49,935 nt of DNA, from assembly GCA_007694185.1 (NCBI GenBank), contig RECD01000166.1:1-49935 (forward strand), read 5' to 3'. Source of the DNA: Planctomycetaceae bacterium (lineage in GTDB: Bacteria; Planctomycetota; Planctomycetia; Pirellulales; Pirellulaceae). This document shows positions 32,902 through 41,583 of this stretch, piece by piece. A program made the position numbers and the translations under genes. The first letter of the stretch is position 1. Each line of letters opens with the position of its first letter. The notes beneath the pieces are model-generated. The model was given only the letters and a program-made list of their open reading frames with translations, was not told the DNA's origin and made no database searches.

Positions 32902-35514
32902 TCAATGGTTGAAGGTGAACTCGGCGCTGGCAAGAACGCTCCAGCAGGCGTCTTCCAATCCTTGACGCCTGTCATCGCCGTATTCGGCGATCACGGTCAG
33001 CAGGCTGGCAGATTCCTGATCGCTCGGCGAACGCGACAGGGCGGTCTGAAACAGGCGATCGACGATTTCGGCATCGCTCAGTCCGTCCGCGATCCAGCGG
33101 CTGAGTGAGTTGGAAGCGTCGGCCAATTTGGGATTCAGCGTTTCGCCGTTGGACAGGTGCAGCACCTGCACCATACTCGGTTCGCCGCTCCGTTCGCACT
33201 CGCAGGTGATTTCACGAGGGTTGCGGCCGAAGGTTTTGAGGAAATACGAATCGATCGCGGCATCGTAGAGCTGGATCGCGCGGGTCCCTTTCGGGTAGAA
33301 GTCGGTCGCTTGGGAGTCGGCGCCGGGGAACGCGACGGTCGTGAAGGGGCTGGCGGTATCCAGGACTTGGTCGATCGAATCGAGTAGCACTTCGGCCATC
33401 AGTCGACGCGGGTAGAAGCGGCTGTGGTATTTCGATTCGGCGATATTTTCCGGAAGCGGTTGGCTCGATCGCCCATACGTTTCGCTGTCGAGGATCGCCC
33501 GCATCCATTCCTTCAGGTCGAAATCTCGCTCGACCAGGAAATCGGCGGCGGCGGCCAGGAGCGGTTCGTTGGATGCCGGGTTACTGAGCCGCAGGTCATC
33601 GACTTCTTCTACCAAACCGCGGCCGAAGAAGTTGGCCCAGATGCGGTTGACGATCGCGCGGGCGAAGTAGGGGTTGTCGGGGCTGGTGATCCAATCTGCC
33701 GCGACCTCACGTCGATCACCGGGGGCATCGAAATCGATCGGATCGGAATCGAGCGGCGCGGGCGGTTGGGGTTTGCCACGGCCGGGCTGGATCAGTTCAC
33801 CGGTCTGGTCGTTGTAGAGCGTGCGTAGTCCGTCGCCGTTTCGCGGTTCGCCGCCCCAGCCTTTCGCGCGGACCCGCGAGAAGAGGTTCGCCATCGCGTA
33901 GTATTGGTCGTTCGTCCATTTTTCAAGCGGGTGGTTGTGGCACTTGGCGCAACCGATCGACAGTCCCAAAAAGGCCTGGCTGGCGTTTTCGGTCATCTCT
34001 TCGGGCGACTGATGGATCGCGAAGAAGTTCGTCGCACCGACTGTGTTGCTGTCGCCCGTCGCCGTCAGGACCTCGGTCACGAATTGGTCCCAGGGCCGGT
34101 TCTCCTTAACGGCCTGGCGGATCCATTCGTAGTACGCTTTGACCGCCACCGGCCGGAGTTTCGTGCCGTTGACCAGCAGCAGGTCGCTCCATTTGTGGCT
34201 CCAATAATCGACGAACGCGTCGCTGGCGAGTAGCCGATCGATCAGTCGATGGCGGGCCCCGGGTTGGTCATCCGCCACGTAGGCGGCTGTTTCTTCGGGC
34301 GTCGGCAATCGGCCGATCGTGTCGATCGTGGCTCGGCGGATGAACGTCGCGCGGTCGGCCGGTTCGCTGGGCAGCAGCCGCAGTGTTTCGAGTTGCTGCA
34401 AGTTCAGGTCGTCGATGAAGTTGCTGCGTGGCAAGGCGGCGTAGATCGCAGGGTCGATGTCGTTGTCGAAGGGGACGGTGATTCGCGACAGCAGCACGCG
34501 GGAATCGAACCAGACCAACACGGCGGCTTCGCCGGAACCGCGGATCGAAACCCGACCTTCGTCGTCGACCGCGGCGACCGCTTCATCGGTCGCGGAGAAC
34601 TTGGCCCAGCGGGTCACATCGACGACGCGACCGTCCGCGTATTCGGCTTGAACTAAGACTCGGGAGTTGGCACCTGGCGTTAGCAAAGCCTGTTCGGGCA
34701 ACACGCGGATATTCGCGAGCCGGGCGTCCTCGTCGCGCGGCCCCGGGGCACCGTCGGCGATCCAGGCGGCCAATTTTCGATAATCACGGCTATCGGCGCG
34801 GAGCCGCAGGCCGCCCCGGTGCGGTAGCACCCCGGTCGGTTTCATCAGCAGCAGGCTTCGTCCCGGATCGGCGATTTCGACGCGGCGCCCGCGAAGTTGC
34901 AAGGCGATCGCGGCGTGGTCGGCGATGGCGTCGTAGCCACGCAGAGACAGCCGAAAGCCGCCCTTGCCGGCCAAGGCGCCGTGACAGGCGCCGCTGTTGC
35001 ATCCCAGCCGCGACAGGATCGGCAAGACTTCGTTGCGAAAGTTGACGGTCGGCTCATCGTTCTGGTCGGTCACCGTCACGCGGGCACGGGCTTCGAAGCC
35101 ATCCGAGGTGACAGCGACTAGGTCCGCTTGGCCGTCGGCGACCGGGATCGCTGACATCCCCGAGACGCGGAACACGTTCGGGTCGGAAGAAGTCAACTCG
35201 AACTCTTCCGCCGCAAGTTCGGGACCGAAGATGTCGTTGACGACGGGGACGACGAGCACCGTTTGGTGGGCTGCCGGGCCGTGCAACGTGAACTCGCCGG
35301 GCAGGATCGCCAGCGGACCGGACGGGTTTGTCGGTTTGTCGACGGATTCTGCGGCGATCGCGCGATGGTTGAGCCAGGAGCCCTGAGCCATCAGCAGGCA
35401 GATCAAGCCGACGGCGCGAAGGTTGAGGGCTCGCCAACCGGCGGAAAAAGCCGGAAGTTGGCGGGGCGTAGCGTCCGCAGGGGCGGCGGCGGTGGGGGGA
35501 GCGTGGAGTGGCAT
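32902..35514 (-). CDS. Exported DUF1549/DUF1553 cytochrome-type protein with Big-2-like domains
   Basis: An 870-residue exported protein. Signal-type segment LRAVGLICLLMAQGSWLNHRAIAA (about 33-56), then a bacterial Ig-like domain (70-150), a cytochrome-like domain whose heme motif is the unusual CX4CH form CNSGACH (172-178), and a second Ig-like segment (LLTPGANSRVLVQAEYADGRVVDVTRWAKFSATD). DUF1549 follows (SNFIDDLNLQQLETL onward), containing a standard CAKCH near residue 520, then DUF1553 (NPYFARAIVNRIWANFFGRGLVEEVDD to the end). It lies 2 bp after the DUF1501 stop if ATG 35514 is used; TTG 35520 would overlap that stop. This is the second, differently built DUF1549/DUF1553 protein of the window: it has Ig-like modules where the 6251 gene has a discoidin-like insert. 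Confidence 0.93.
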   Translation of the reverse strand: MPLHAPPTAAAPADATPRQLPAFSAGWRALNLRAVGLICLLMAQGSWLNHRAIAAESVDKPTNPSGPLAILPGEFTLHGPAAHQTVLVVPVVNDIFGPELAAEEFELTSSDPNVFRVSGMSAIPVADGQADLVAVTSDGFEARARVTVTDQNDEPTVNFRNEVLPILSRLGCNSGACHGALAGKGGFRLSLRGYDAIADHAAIALQLRGRRVEIADPGRSLLLMKPTGVLPHRGGLRLRADSRDYRKLAAWIADGAPGPRDEDARLANIRVLPEQALLTPGANSRVLVQAEYADGRVVDVTRWAKFSATDEAVAAVDDEGRVSIRGSGEAAVLVWFDSRVLLSRITVPFDNDIDPAIYAALPRSNFIDDLNLQQLETLRLLPSEPADRATFIRRATIDTIGRLPTPEETAAYVADDQPGARHRLIDRLLASDAFVDYWSHKWSDLLLVNGTKLRPVAVKAYYEWIRQAVKENRPWDQFVTEVLTATGDSNTVGATNFFAIHQSPEEMTENASQAFLGLSIGCAKCHNHPLEKWTNDQYYAMANLFSRVRAKGWGGEPRNGDGLRTLYNDQTGELIQPGRGKPQPPAPLDSDPIDFDAPGDRREVAADWITSPDNPYFARAIVNRIWANFFGRGLVEEVDDLRLSNPASNEPLLAAAADFLVERDFDLKEWMRAILDSETYGRSSQPLPENIAESKYHSRFYPRRLMAEVLLDSIDQVLDTASPFTTVAFPGADSQATDFYPKGTRAIQLYDAAIDSYFLKTFGRNPREITCECERSGEPSMVQVLHLSNGETLNPKLADASNSLSRWIADGLSDAEIVDRLFQTALSRSPSDQESASLLTVIAEYGDDRRQGLEDACWSVLASAEFTFNH

Positions 35515-35516
35515 GT

Positions 35517-36896
35517 TCAACCGGTAAACAGTTCTTTGATTTCGCGGGTGCCGAAGTCGACCAACGGGAACGGCCGGCCGCCGGGGCCAGGCAATTCGAT
35601 CTGCAAATCGAGGCCGAGCGACTTGAAGATCGTCGCGATCACTTCGCCGGGTGCCGCCGGGCGGTCAGCCGGGACGGCGCCGATCGGGTCGCTCGCACCG
35701 ATCGCGCGACCGCCTTGAATGCCGCCGCCGGCGAAGGTGCAGGAGAAGCATTGGGGCCAATGGTCTCGCCCGCCCGCCGGGTTGACCTTGGGCGTCCGGC
35801 CGAATTCGGCGAGCGCCGTGACCAGGGTGTCATCCAGCATCCCGCGTTGTTCCAGATCTTCGATCAACGCGGAGTACGCCTGGTCGTACATCGGGGCGAC
35901 GATGTTCTTCATCCCTTCGATCGTCGTGAACGGTTTGCTGCCGTGGATGTCCCAGGTGATCTCGTCGAACACGGTCAGGAACGAATTCACCGTGACGAAC
36001 CGCACGCCGGCTTCAACTAGCCGCCGGGCGAGCAGGCAGCACTGGCCCAAGCGGTTCATGCCGTATCGTTCGCGGGTCGCCTCGGATTCGCGAGTCAAGT
36101 CGAAGGCTTGCCGAGCTTGGGGGCTGTTCATCAGCCGATAGGCCGCTTCGAAGTTCGTATCGAGCATCTGAGCCGACTCGGTCGCTTCGAGCGACGCGAG
36201 CTTCCCTTCAATCGCTTCGCGCATTCGGCGTCGGCGGTCGATCCGGACATCGCCCAGCGAGGAGGGTGGCAGCAGGTCGGGGACTTTGAAGTTCGCCACC
36301 GAGGGATCGGCCATCAGGGCGAACGGGTCGTAGGCTTTGCCAAGGAAGCCGCCCGATTGGCCGTTGGGCAAATTCCCGCCGCCACGCCCCATCGTTTCGG
36401 GCAACACGACGTGGGCGGGCAAGTCGGTTCGACGGCCGCGGAGGTAGTCGAGAACCGCACCGGCATGCGGGTAGTTCACGCCGCCGGTGAATTGGCGGCC
36501 GGTCTGCATCATCTGCCAACCGGCGTCATGAACGGCCGCGGCGGTGTGGTAGCAGGAGCGGACGATCGAAAACTTGTCGGCGATTTCGGCGTGTCGCGGC
36601 AGGATTTCGGACAGTTGGAAGTCGCCGCGGGTCGAGATCGCTTTGAACGGGCCACGGACTTCCGCCGGGGCTTCCGGTTTCATGTCGAAGGTATCGAGAT
36701 GACTGGGGGCTCCCAGGTTGAAAATCATGATGCAACTACGGCGGTCCTTTGCAGGGTCGACGAGTCCCTCGCGGGCCGCTGCCAGGTATTGCGGCAATCC
36801 CAGCCCGATCGCACCGAGCGTTCCGACCTGGAGAAAATCACGCCGTGAAACGCCGTTGCAATGGTGGGATTGCCCGCGTCCGATCAGGTTCAACAT
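35517..36896 (-). CDS. DUF1501 family exported protein
   Basis: A 459-residue DUF1501 protein with a twin-arginine signal (GVSRRDFLQVGTLGAIGLGLP, about 17-37). Family signatures: IMIFNLGAPSHLDTFDMKPEAP, IVRSCYHTAAAVHDAGWQMMQTG, LARRLVEAGVRFVTVNSFL, LAEFGRTPKVNPAGGRDHWPQCFSCTFAGGGIQGG. ATG 36896 is chosen over TTG 36902. It is the first gene of the operon DUF1501, DUF1549/DUF1553, cytochrome-WD40, in which gaps are 12 bp or less, so the three products almost certainly function together in the periplasm. Confidence 0.95.
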   Translation of the reverse strand: MLNLIGRGQSHHCNGVSRRDFLQVGTLGAIGLGLPQYLAAAREGLVDPAKDRRSCIMIFNLGAPSHLDTFDMKPEAPAEVRGPFKAISTRGDFQLSEILPRHAEIADKFSIVRSCYHTAAAVHDAGWQMMQTGRQFTGGVNYPHAGAVLDYLRGRRTDLPAHVVLPETMGRGGGNLPNGQSGGFLGKAYDPFALMADPSVANFKVPDLLPPSSLGDVRIDRRRRMREAIEGKLASLEATESAQMLDTNFEAAYRLMNSPQARQAFDLTRESEATRERYGMNRLGQCCLLARRLVEAGVRFVTVNSFLTVFDEITWDIHGSKPFTTIEGMKNIVAPMYDQAYSALIEDLEQRGMLDDTLVTALAEFGRTPKVNPAGGRDHWPQCFSCTFAGGGIQGGRAIGASDPIGAVPADRPAAPGEVIATIFKSLGLDLQIELPGPGGRPFPLVDFGTREIKELFTG

Positions 36897-37122
36897 GTCC
36901 AATGCCCCGTATGAGGGGCCCCAATGTGAGGGAGCCGGGCGAGAAAGGCGGGTGCTAGGGAGGGAAGGACGGACCTTCGGCTGCCATTATAGTCGATCCG
37001 TTGCCCGTCGGCCCAGCTAGGGGCCGGTCAGCCCGGTCAATGGTGGCCGGGAAAATTTCTCGTCGGGATCGGCAGCGAAGACCGAGGACCGATTGCTGCG
37101 TCCCCCGCGAAATTCGCTAAAT

Positions 37123-37770
37123 TCAGCGATCGACCTCGCCAAACGGCCCAGACGCCGAACTTTCCGTCGACTCCCGCCGTGCTTCCATCCGCTCGGCGAC
37201 CTCCTCGACCTTGTCCTGAACCACGTGAACGACGGCTTTGTACGTCATCGCCACAGCGATCAGCGATGCCCCGGTGGACACCAGATCGACGCCGACCAAA
37301 ATCCCGACCGCCCACAACCCGGATACCGGCCACTGTGCCCAAATCATCAACCCCAAGACCAACCCCAACACCCCGCTGAGGAGCATCGCGAGCCAACCGG
37401 CCGCCGGCCGGTAAGAAAATGAGGCGACGATCTTCCAAATCCCTTCGGCGACGAAAAAGACCGCCAACACCAACGTCAAAGCCGCCAACCCGTACAACGG
37501 GTGAGCCAGCACGACGAGCCCCGCCAAGCCGGTGATCACGCCCAAAATCACCCCCGAAACCTTGCCGCTGGCGATGACGCCGCCGGCCGACGCGGCTCGT
37601 AGACTCGTGATGACCTGCAAAACCCCGGTGGCCAACAGCAGCCCGCCGATGAAATAGACGACGGCCTTGCCGGCTATCGCCGGAGAAAAAATCGCGCCGA
37701 TCCCGAGCACCACTAGCGCGATGCCGGTGAACATCAACACGTTTCCCGAAGGCGTCTTTCTCTGATTCAT
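37123..37770 (-). CDS. HdeD (DUF308) family membrane protein
   Basis: A 215-residue inner-membrane protein with six predicted transmembrane segments in three pairs (FTGIALVVLGIGAIFSPAIAG, AVVYFIGGLLLATGVLQVI, VSGVILGVITGLAGLVVLAHP, LAALTLVLAVFFVAEGIW, LAMLLSGVLGLVLGLMIW, LWAVGILVGVDLVSTGASLIA), the HdeD arrangement. A charged helical tail follows (VVQDKVEEVAERMEARRES). In enterobacteria HdeD is linked to acid resistance; elsewhere the role is unknown. Start ATG 37770 begins the membrane domain sensibly; upstream codons look non-coding. It is a single-gene unit. Confidence 0.9.
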   Translation of the reverse strand: MNQRKTPSGNVLMFTGIALVVLGIGAIFSPAIAGKAVVYFIGGLLLATGVLQVITSLRAASAGGVIASGKVSGVILGVITGLAGLVVLAHPLYGLAALTLVLAVFFVAEGIWKIVASFSYRPAAGWLAMLLSGVLGLVLGLMIWAQWPVSGLWAVGILVGVDLVSTGASLIAVAMTYKAVVHVVQDKVEEVAERMEARRESTESSASGPFGEVDR

Positions 37771-38198
37771 GATGGGTCTCAATGACGAATGCTGGGTGGC
37801 TATAGTCCGGACTGGCGGTTGCCGATCAGAATGCCCAACGCCCGAGGAAACGCCTACGGACGCCTGCCGAACCGAAGTGGCCAAAACACGATCGGTAACA
37901 ACGCAGGGTATCGCGTCCGCCCCCCACTTCAAGCCTCGGATCGAAAACTCCCAAAATCACGAAGCCGCTTCCCCGCTGATCGAACGGGCGATCGAGCGTC
38001 CGGAAACGTCAGAAGCGAAAGCGTCCGACCCGGTGAACCGCAAAAACCGGCTCGGCCAAGCCGTATCGCTCCGCAGCAAAATCCGACGAGCAACCGGTGA
38101 CCTGACGACGCACCCGAGAATAGAGGCTTCTACACCTCTCATTCAGCAAGGCCTGACCGCGCTAATCGACACCGCCATTCGCCAACTTCCAAAAACAT
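37771..38198. other. 428-bp stretch without a supported gene
   Basis: A 143-codon plus-strand frame spans it, but its composition (Arg/Thr/Ser-rich, no hydrophobic core or motif) and lack of a ribosome site argue against coding. The HdeD promoter should lie near its left end. Confidence 0.3.
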
Positions 38199-38316
38199 AA
38201 GCACCTCAACAGGATTGTTTCGGTATAAATTGTTTCGGTATAATCTGGCAAGTCGTCCGACGGCGGTGTCGTTCTGCGCGTTCGAGTTATGCGGAACAAG
38301 ACCTGTTGAAGTGCTT
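38199..38316 (+). repeat. MITE-like element, copy B, with terminal inverted repeats
   Basis: Ends are AAGCACCTCAACAGG and CCTGTTGAAGTGCTT, inverted repeats matching at 14 of 15 positions. Length is 118 bp, made of the same 103-bp body as copy A plus a tandem duplication of ATTGTTTCGGTATAA (38214-38228 and 38229-38243). Just outside the right end, CCGAAACAAT is the complement of the internal ATTGTTTCGG. No coding capacity. Confidence 0.8.
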
Positions 38317-38428
38317 GCCGAAACAATTTTGTCGCCGTGCCTAACGGAGCGACGCCCTATCGGATCGTGAATTCAACAACAACTCTTGCCGCCGGCTGAT
38401 CCTAGCCGCTAATCGAACAAATAAGAAA

Positions 38429-38803
38429 ATGCGAGCCCTTGTTACCTGCCTCCTGTCATGCGCACTCATCGCCGCATGCACCCCCAATCCAGCACCCGAC
38501 GTCTCCCAAATGACGCCACGCAACCCAGACAACCAATGGACCTCCGATGCCCTCCAACGCGGGGACTCAGAGGCGGTCCGCAGAAAGATCCTTGAGAATC
38601 CTGAATACATTCACGATCGAGACTTCATTGGCGACACGCCGCTGCTGACCGCGATTGCGTTCGCCGATGTCGAGTTGGAAATGATGAAACAGGCTTTGCA
38701 AGGTGTCGACAGGGCGCAGTCTTACATCGACAGTGCCAATGAAATCGTCAGAACGGGCAATCATGCCGAGGTCATTCGTATTCTGAGCGAACTTCGCCGA
38801 TAA
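38429..38803 (+). CDS. Small ankyrin-like lipoprotein
   Basis: A 124-residue protein with a lipoprotein signal (LVTCLLSCALIAAC, modified Cys about residue 17). The body has one recognisable ankyrin-type helix-turn-helix (DALQRGDSEAVRRKILENPE, then FIGDTPLLTAIAFADVELEMM) and a final helix pair (ANEIVRTGNHAEVIRILSEL) that looks like the end of another repeat. Middle loop sequences are irregular, so the protein may be a shortened form of a longer ankyrin protein. A purine-rich AATAAGAAA lies just before ATG 38429. It is followed 1 bp after the stop by a large inverted repeat. Location should be periplasmic membrane face; partner unknown. Confidence 0.8.
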   Translation: MRALVTCLLSCALIAACTPNPAPDVSQMTPRNPDNQWTSDALQRGDSEAVRRKILENPEYIHDRDFIGDTPLLTAIAFADVELEMMKQALQGVDRAQSYIDSANEIVRTGNHAEVIRILSELRR

Positions 38804-38804
38804 A

Positions 38805-38901
38805 GATCGTGCGGCAAAAAAGTGTCCGGAACTTTTTGTGCAAAGCACCCGACGGGTGAGTTCCTCGCAAAGGGTTCCGGACACTTTTTTACCTCACGAT
38901 C
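38805..38901. repeat. Long inverted repeat with T tract, possible terminator
   Basis: A perfect 17-bp inverted pair, AAAAAAGTGTCCGGAAC (38816-38832) and GTTCCGGACACTTTTTT (38874-38890), is nested inside GATCGTG/CACGATC (38805-38811 and 38895-38901). The 41-base loop contains a small CACCC/GGGTG hairpin. With T6 at the right and A6 at the left it could terminate transcription from both sides. Non-coding sequence to 39138 holds another hairpin-prone stretch but no gene. Confidence 0.8.
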
Positions 38902-39138
38902 CTAATTCCCCGGTGCGCTGCGTGAGCCGGGACGAATGGCTGTAGTCCCTGCGGGATGATGAACCATCGATGCGTCGCCCGGTCGGCACGGTTGGCAGAG
39001 GGTGCTTCGCCACAGTACCATTTCTGTTAGGTACTTTTGGTGCACAGCACCGGTGGGCGAATCCCTCGCAGAAGTTACCCGGCAATCATTTCCCGTCCGA
39101 TCCTAGGCTGTTTCCTTTCCACCTTCAGGATGCTGTTG

Positions 39139-39633
39139 ATGAGACCGCACCTCCAGATGTTCGCACTCGGTTGGTTCGTCGTCGCCTCGTTCGTCGCCCC
39201 TTCGGCGGCGGAGGCTCAAGGCATCGCGAACCTGTTCGGCCCTTCGATCCCAGAAATCTCGACCGAAAAGCTGATCAAACGGCTCACGGACCCCGAGGCG
39301 ATGAAGAAAACGGTCGTCGTCGACGTTCGCACGCCGGCTGAAACGGCCGTGTCGGTGATCCCCGGCGCCATCACGAAAGCGGAGTACGAGGCGAACGCGG
39401 ACAAGTACCGCGGCCAGCAGGTGATCGTCTACTGCACCGTCGGGGGACGCAGCGCCGCTTACGGCAAGCAGTTGGCTGCCAAGCAAGTCGACGTGCTGAA
39501 CTACAAGGGGAGCATTTTGGCTTGGGTAGCCGCCGAACAACCGCTGGAAACGCTCGAAGGTGAGCCTACGAGGCGGGTTCACACCTACAGCAGCCGCAAT
39601 AAGGTGCCGAAAAGTTACCAAGCGGTATATTGA
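39139..39633 (+). CDS. Exported rhodanese-like domain protein
   Basis: A 164-residue protein: signal peptide (FALGWFVVASFVAPSAAEA) followed by a single rhodanese domain. The active-site loop is VIVYCTVGGRSAAYGKQL, with the catalytic Cys in a CTVGGRS loop of six residues; VVVDVRTPAETAVSVIPGAI is the typical beta-strand/DVR motif. It probably handles sulfur transfer or disulfide/persulfide chemistry in the periplasm, or acts as a phosphatase-like domain. I chose ATG 39139 because AGGA lies 8 bp upstream; ATG 39130 overlaps that site. The gene converges with the oxidoreductase gene across a strong hairpin. Confidence 0.9.
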   Translation: MRPHLQMFALGWFVVASFVAPSAAEAQGIANLFGPSIPEISTEKLIKRLTDPEAMKKTVVVDVRTPAETAVSVIPGAITKAEYEANADKYRGQQVIVYCTVGGRSAAYGKQLAAKQVDVLNYKGSILAWVAAEQPLETLEGEPTRRVHTYSSRNKVPKSYQAVY

Positions 39634-39657
39634 AACCGCTGAGGACGCCCTGACCAA

Positions 39658-39681
39658 GCCGCCGTCGACCATGACGGCGGC
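39658..39681. terminator. Bidirectional hairpin between rhodanese and oxidoreductase genes
   Basis: GCCGCCGTC-GACCAT-GACGGCGGC, a perfect 9-bp GC-rich stem, 24 bp after the rhodanese stop and between convergent genes. No clear T tract. Confidence 0.6.
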
Positions 39682-39715
39682 GCTTGTCGGTTCAGAGCGG
39701 ATCAGGTTCTCCGCG

Positions 39716-39756
39716 GATCAGGTGGCCCGTGGATCAGGTGGCCCGTGGATCAGGTG
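39716..39756. repeat. 16-bp tandem repeat reaching into the oxidoreductase stop codon
   Basis: GATCAGGTGGCCCGTG occurs at 39716-39731 and 39732-39747, followed by a partial GATCAGGTG (39748-39756). The partial unit contains the stop codon and last Thr codon of the convergent Gfo/Idh/MocA gene, so the array probably arose from duplication of that gene's end. Confidence 0.85.
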
Positions 39757-41576
39757 ATCGTCTGCTTCATGTACTCGGTCGCCCCGGCGATCGTGCTGCC
39801 GTCGGGCGTCGCGTCGCTGTCGATCTTGAACCATTCCTCGTCGAACTCCAGGTAGCCGCTCTTGCCGCTGTTGGCGTTCTTGAGTGCGACGTTGGTACCC
39901 AGCGCGATCACGGCGTCGCCCATCGCCACTTCGGGATGGCAGCGGACCTGGTTTTCCTTGGACGGGTTGCGAATGCAGTAGGCCCAGTGCTCGATTTCCT
40001 CGCGATAGCCGCGACTGACCGGCCCGGTCGAGGAAGCTTGGGCGATCGGCGAGGAGTAGTCGCCGCTGGCGGAGGTATCGAGGGTGTAACCGCCCGCCTT
40101 CTGCGTCACGCCGACCTTCGCGCTGGTGTCGCTGTTGCGATACAGCATGACGTCGATTTCGCTGTCGAGGATCAGCGTCCCCTTGGTCCCCATCACGATT
40201 TCGCCCCAGCCACCGAAGCCGTTGCCGTTGATCGTCGAGTAGGTAACGACAACCTTCTTGTTCGGGTCTTGGTCGTAGCCACGGACGCCGTCCCTCGGGT
40301 AATCCTCGACCCGATCGCGATAGCCGACGTCGAAGCTCGGGGCGTATTCGGGTCCAGGGAACTCGTACATGCAGTAGACGTGATCCTCGCACTCGCGGTC
40401 CATCGGCATGATGTGTCGGCCGCCGACGGCGTGGACCGACAACGGGTGAACCTTCTTCTTGTCGTCCCGCAGGGAGCTGAGGAAGATGCTGACGGCATCG
40501 AGTTGGTGGCTGCCGAGTTCGGCCATCAGCCCCGCCGCGGTGCGGTCGAACAGCCGCCAGCGGTGCAGTTCTTCCATCGCGGAGAACTTGCGGCCGCCAG
40601 AGGTGAAATCTTGGTAGCCGTGATTCTTGGGGTCGATCGCCTTGTCGGAATCCCACGCCTTAAACAGGGCGATTTCTTGTCGCAGCCGGGCCGCTTCCTT
40701 CGCATCGACGGCGCCGGCGAGCGCCTCCACGCGGTAGTTCAAGTCGCTCTTGATCTTGTCAAAGATCTTGCCGTCGCGCATCTTTTCGCCGCCGGGGATC
40801 GGCATCGACCAACTGTCGGCTCCCGGCAAGTTGCCGCGGTGCCACTGGGCACGGATGTGGTGGAGTTGGCCGAGCAACCCCCAGCGGATCAGGTTGACGG
40901 CGTTGTCGTACTTGATGTTGTAGTGGCGTTGGTGGCCGGTCGCCAAATGGATCGGGTTGCCCTTCGTGTCTTCCGACTCGGCCGCCATTCGCGACATCAC
41001 CTTGCACTGGGCGACGTCGTGGGCCATCAGCTTTTCGGTCAGCACGTGCAAGCCCCGCTGCATCGCTTGAGCGGCGACGGGGGCGTGCAAGAACAGCGGC
41101 AGCGCGATGATCACGCCTTCGATGTCCGGGTCGTCCAGGCAGGCCATGATGCCGCCGTTGCTGGAATCGTAGACCTTGACTTCCTTGCGGGCTTCGGCCT
41201 CCGTCGCGTAGCCGTAAACGCTCATCAAACCCGGTCGGCGTGACAGCGCCGCCGGCGTGATCCAATCGCCGTGGAAGGCGCGGTGGATGCTGAACGGACG
41301 GATGTCGCAGATCGCCTTGACCTGGACGTAATCGGGGGTGCAACCGCCGATCAGCACGTTCCCTTCGTCGCCGGTGCCGATCACCGCGACGCGGACCGGG
41401 TCGGAAACTCGGCCGTAACCGAAGTACAACGCCCCCAGACCTGCGGCACTGACCGTTCCGGCCGCGAAGAAACTGCGGAGGAAATCGCGTCGGTTGACGT
41501 CGTAATACGAGCCGATGGCGGCTTCGTAGTTTTGAGTGCCCACCTCTTTTTGTTCGGGCGACAACTTATCGACCAT
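39750..41576 (-). CDS. Tat-exported Gfo/Idh/MocA family oxidoreductase
   Basis: A 608-residue NAD(P)-dependent sugar-oxidoreductase-family protein. A twin-arginine signal lies 29 residues in (NRRDFLRSFFAAGTVSAAGLGALYFGY). The Rossmann fold begins VRVAVIGTGDEGNVLIGG (61-78), with the family EK motif at GLHVLTEKLMAHD. The C-terminal domain contains HRWRLFDRTAAGLMAELGSHQLDAV and GTKGTLILDSE, as in glycan-processing members. Length is greater than the usual 350-450 because of the signal and insertions (for example KSDLNYRVEALAGAVDAKEAARLRQE). It follows the DoxX-like gene by 7 bp, so the pair is an operon. Substrate is unknown; exported members of this family are abundant in planctomycetes. Confidence 0.94.
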   Translation of the reverse strand: MVDKLSPEQKEVGTQNYEAAIGSYYDVNRRDFLRSFFAAGTVSAAGLGALYFGYGRVSDPVRVAVIGTGDEGNVLIGGCTPDYVQVKAICDIRPFSIHRAFHGDWITPAALSRRPGLMSVYGYATEAEARKEVKVYDSSNGGIMACLDDPDIEGVIIALPLFLHAPVAAQAMQRGLHVLTEKLMAHDVAQCKVMSRMAAESEDTKGNPIHLATGHQRHYNIKYDNAVNLIRWGLLGQLHHIRAQWHRGNLPGADSWSMPIPGGEKMRDGKIFDKIKSDLNYRVEALAGAVDAKEAARLRQEIALFKAWDSDKAIDPKNHGYQDFTSGGRKFSAMEELHRWRLFDRTAAGLMAELGSHQLDAVSIFLSSLRDDKKKVHPLSVHAVGGRHIMPMDRECEDHVYCMYEFPGPEYAPSFDVGYRDRVEDYPRDGVRGYDQDPNKKVVVTYSTINGNGFGGWGEIVMGTKGTLILDSEIDVMLYRNSDTSAKVGVTQKAGGYTLDTSASGDYSSPIAQASSTGPVSRGYREEIEHWAYCIRNPSKENQVRCHPEVAMGDAVIALGTNVALKNANSGKSGYLEFDEEWFKIDSDATPDGSTIAGATEYMKQTIT

Positions 41577-41583
41577 CGTTCGT

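Noticed and set aside
37769-38200. 143-codon plus-strand frame after the HdeD gene
   Set aside because: No motif, no hydrophobic core, no ribosome site, and its start overlaps the divergent HdeD start.
39684-41243. 519-codon plus-strand open frame
   Set aside because: Antisense to the oxidoreductase gene, which has a full domain set and Tat signal on the other strand.
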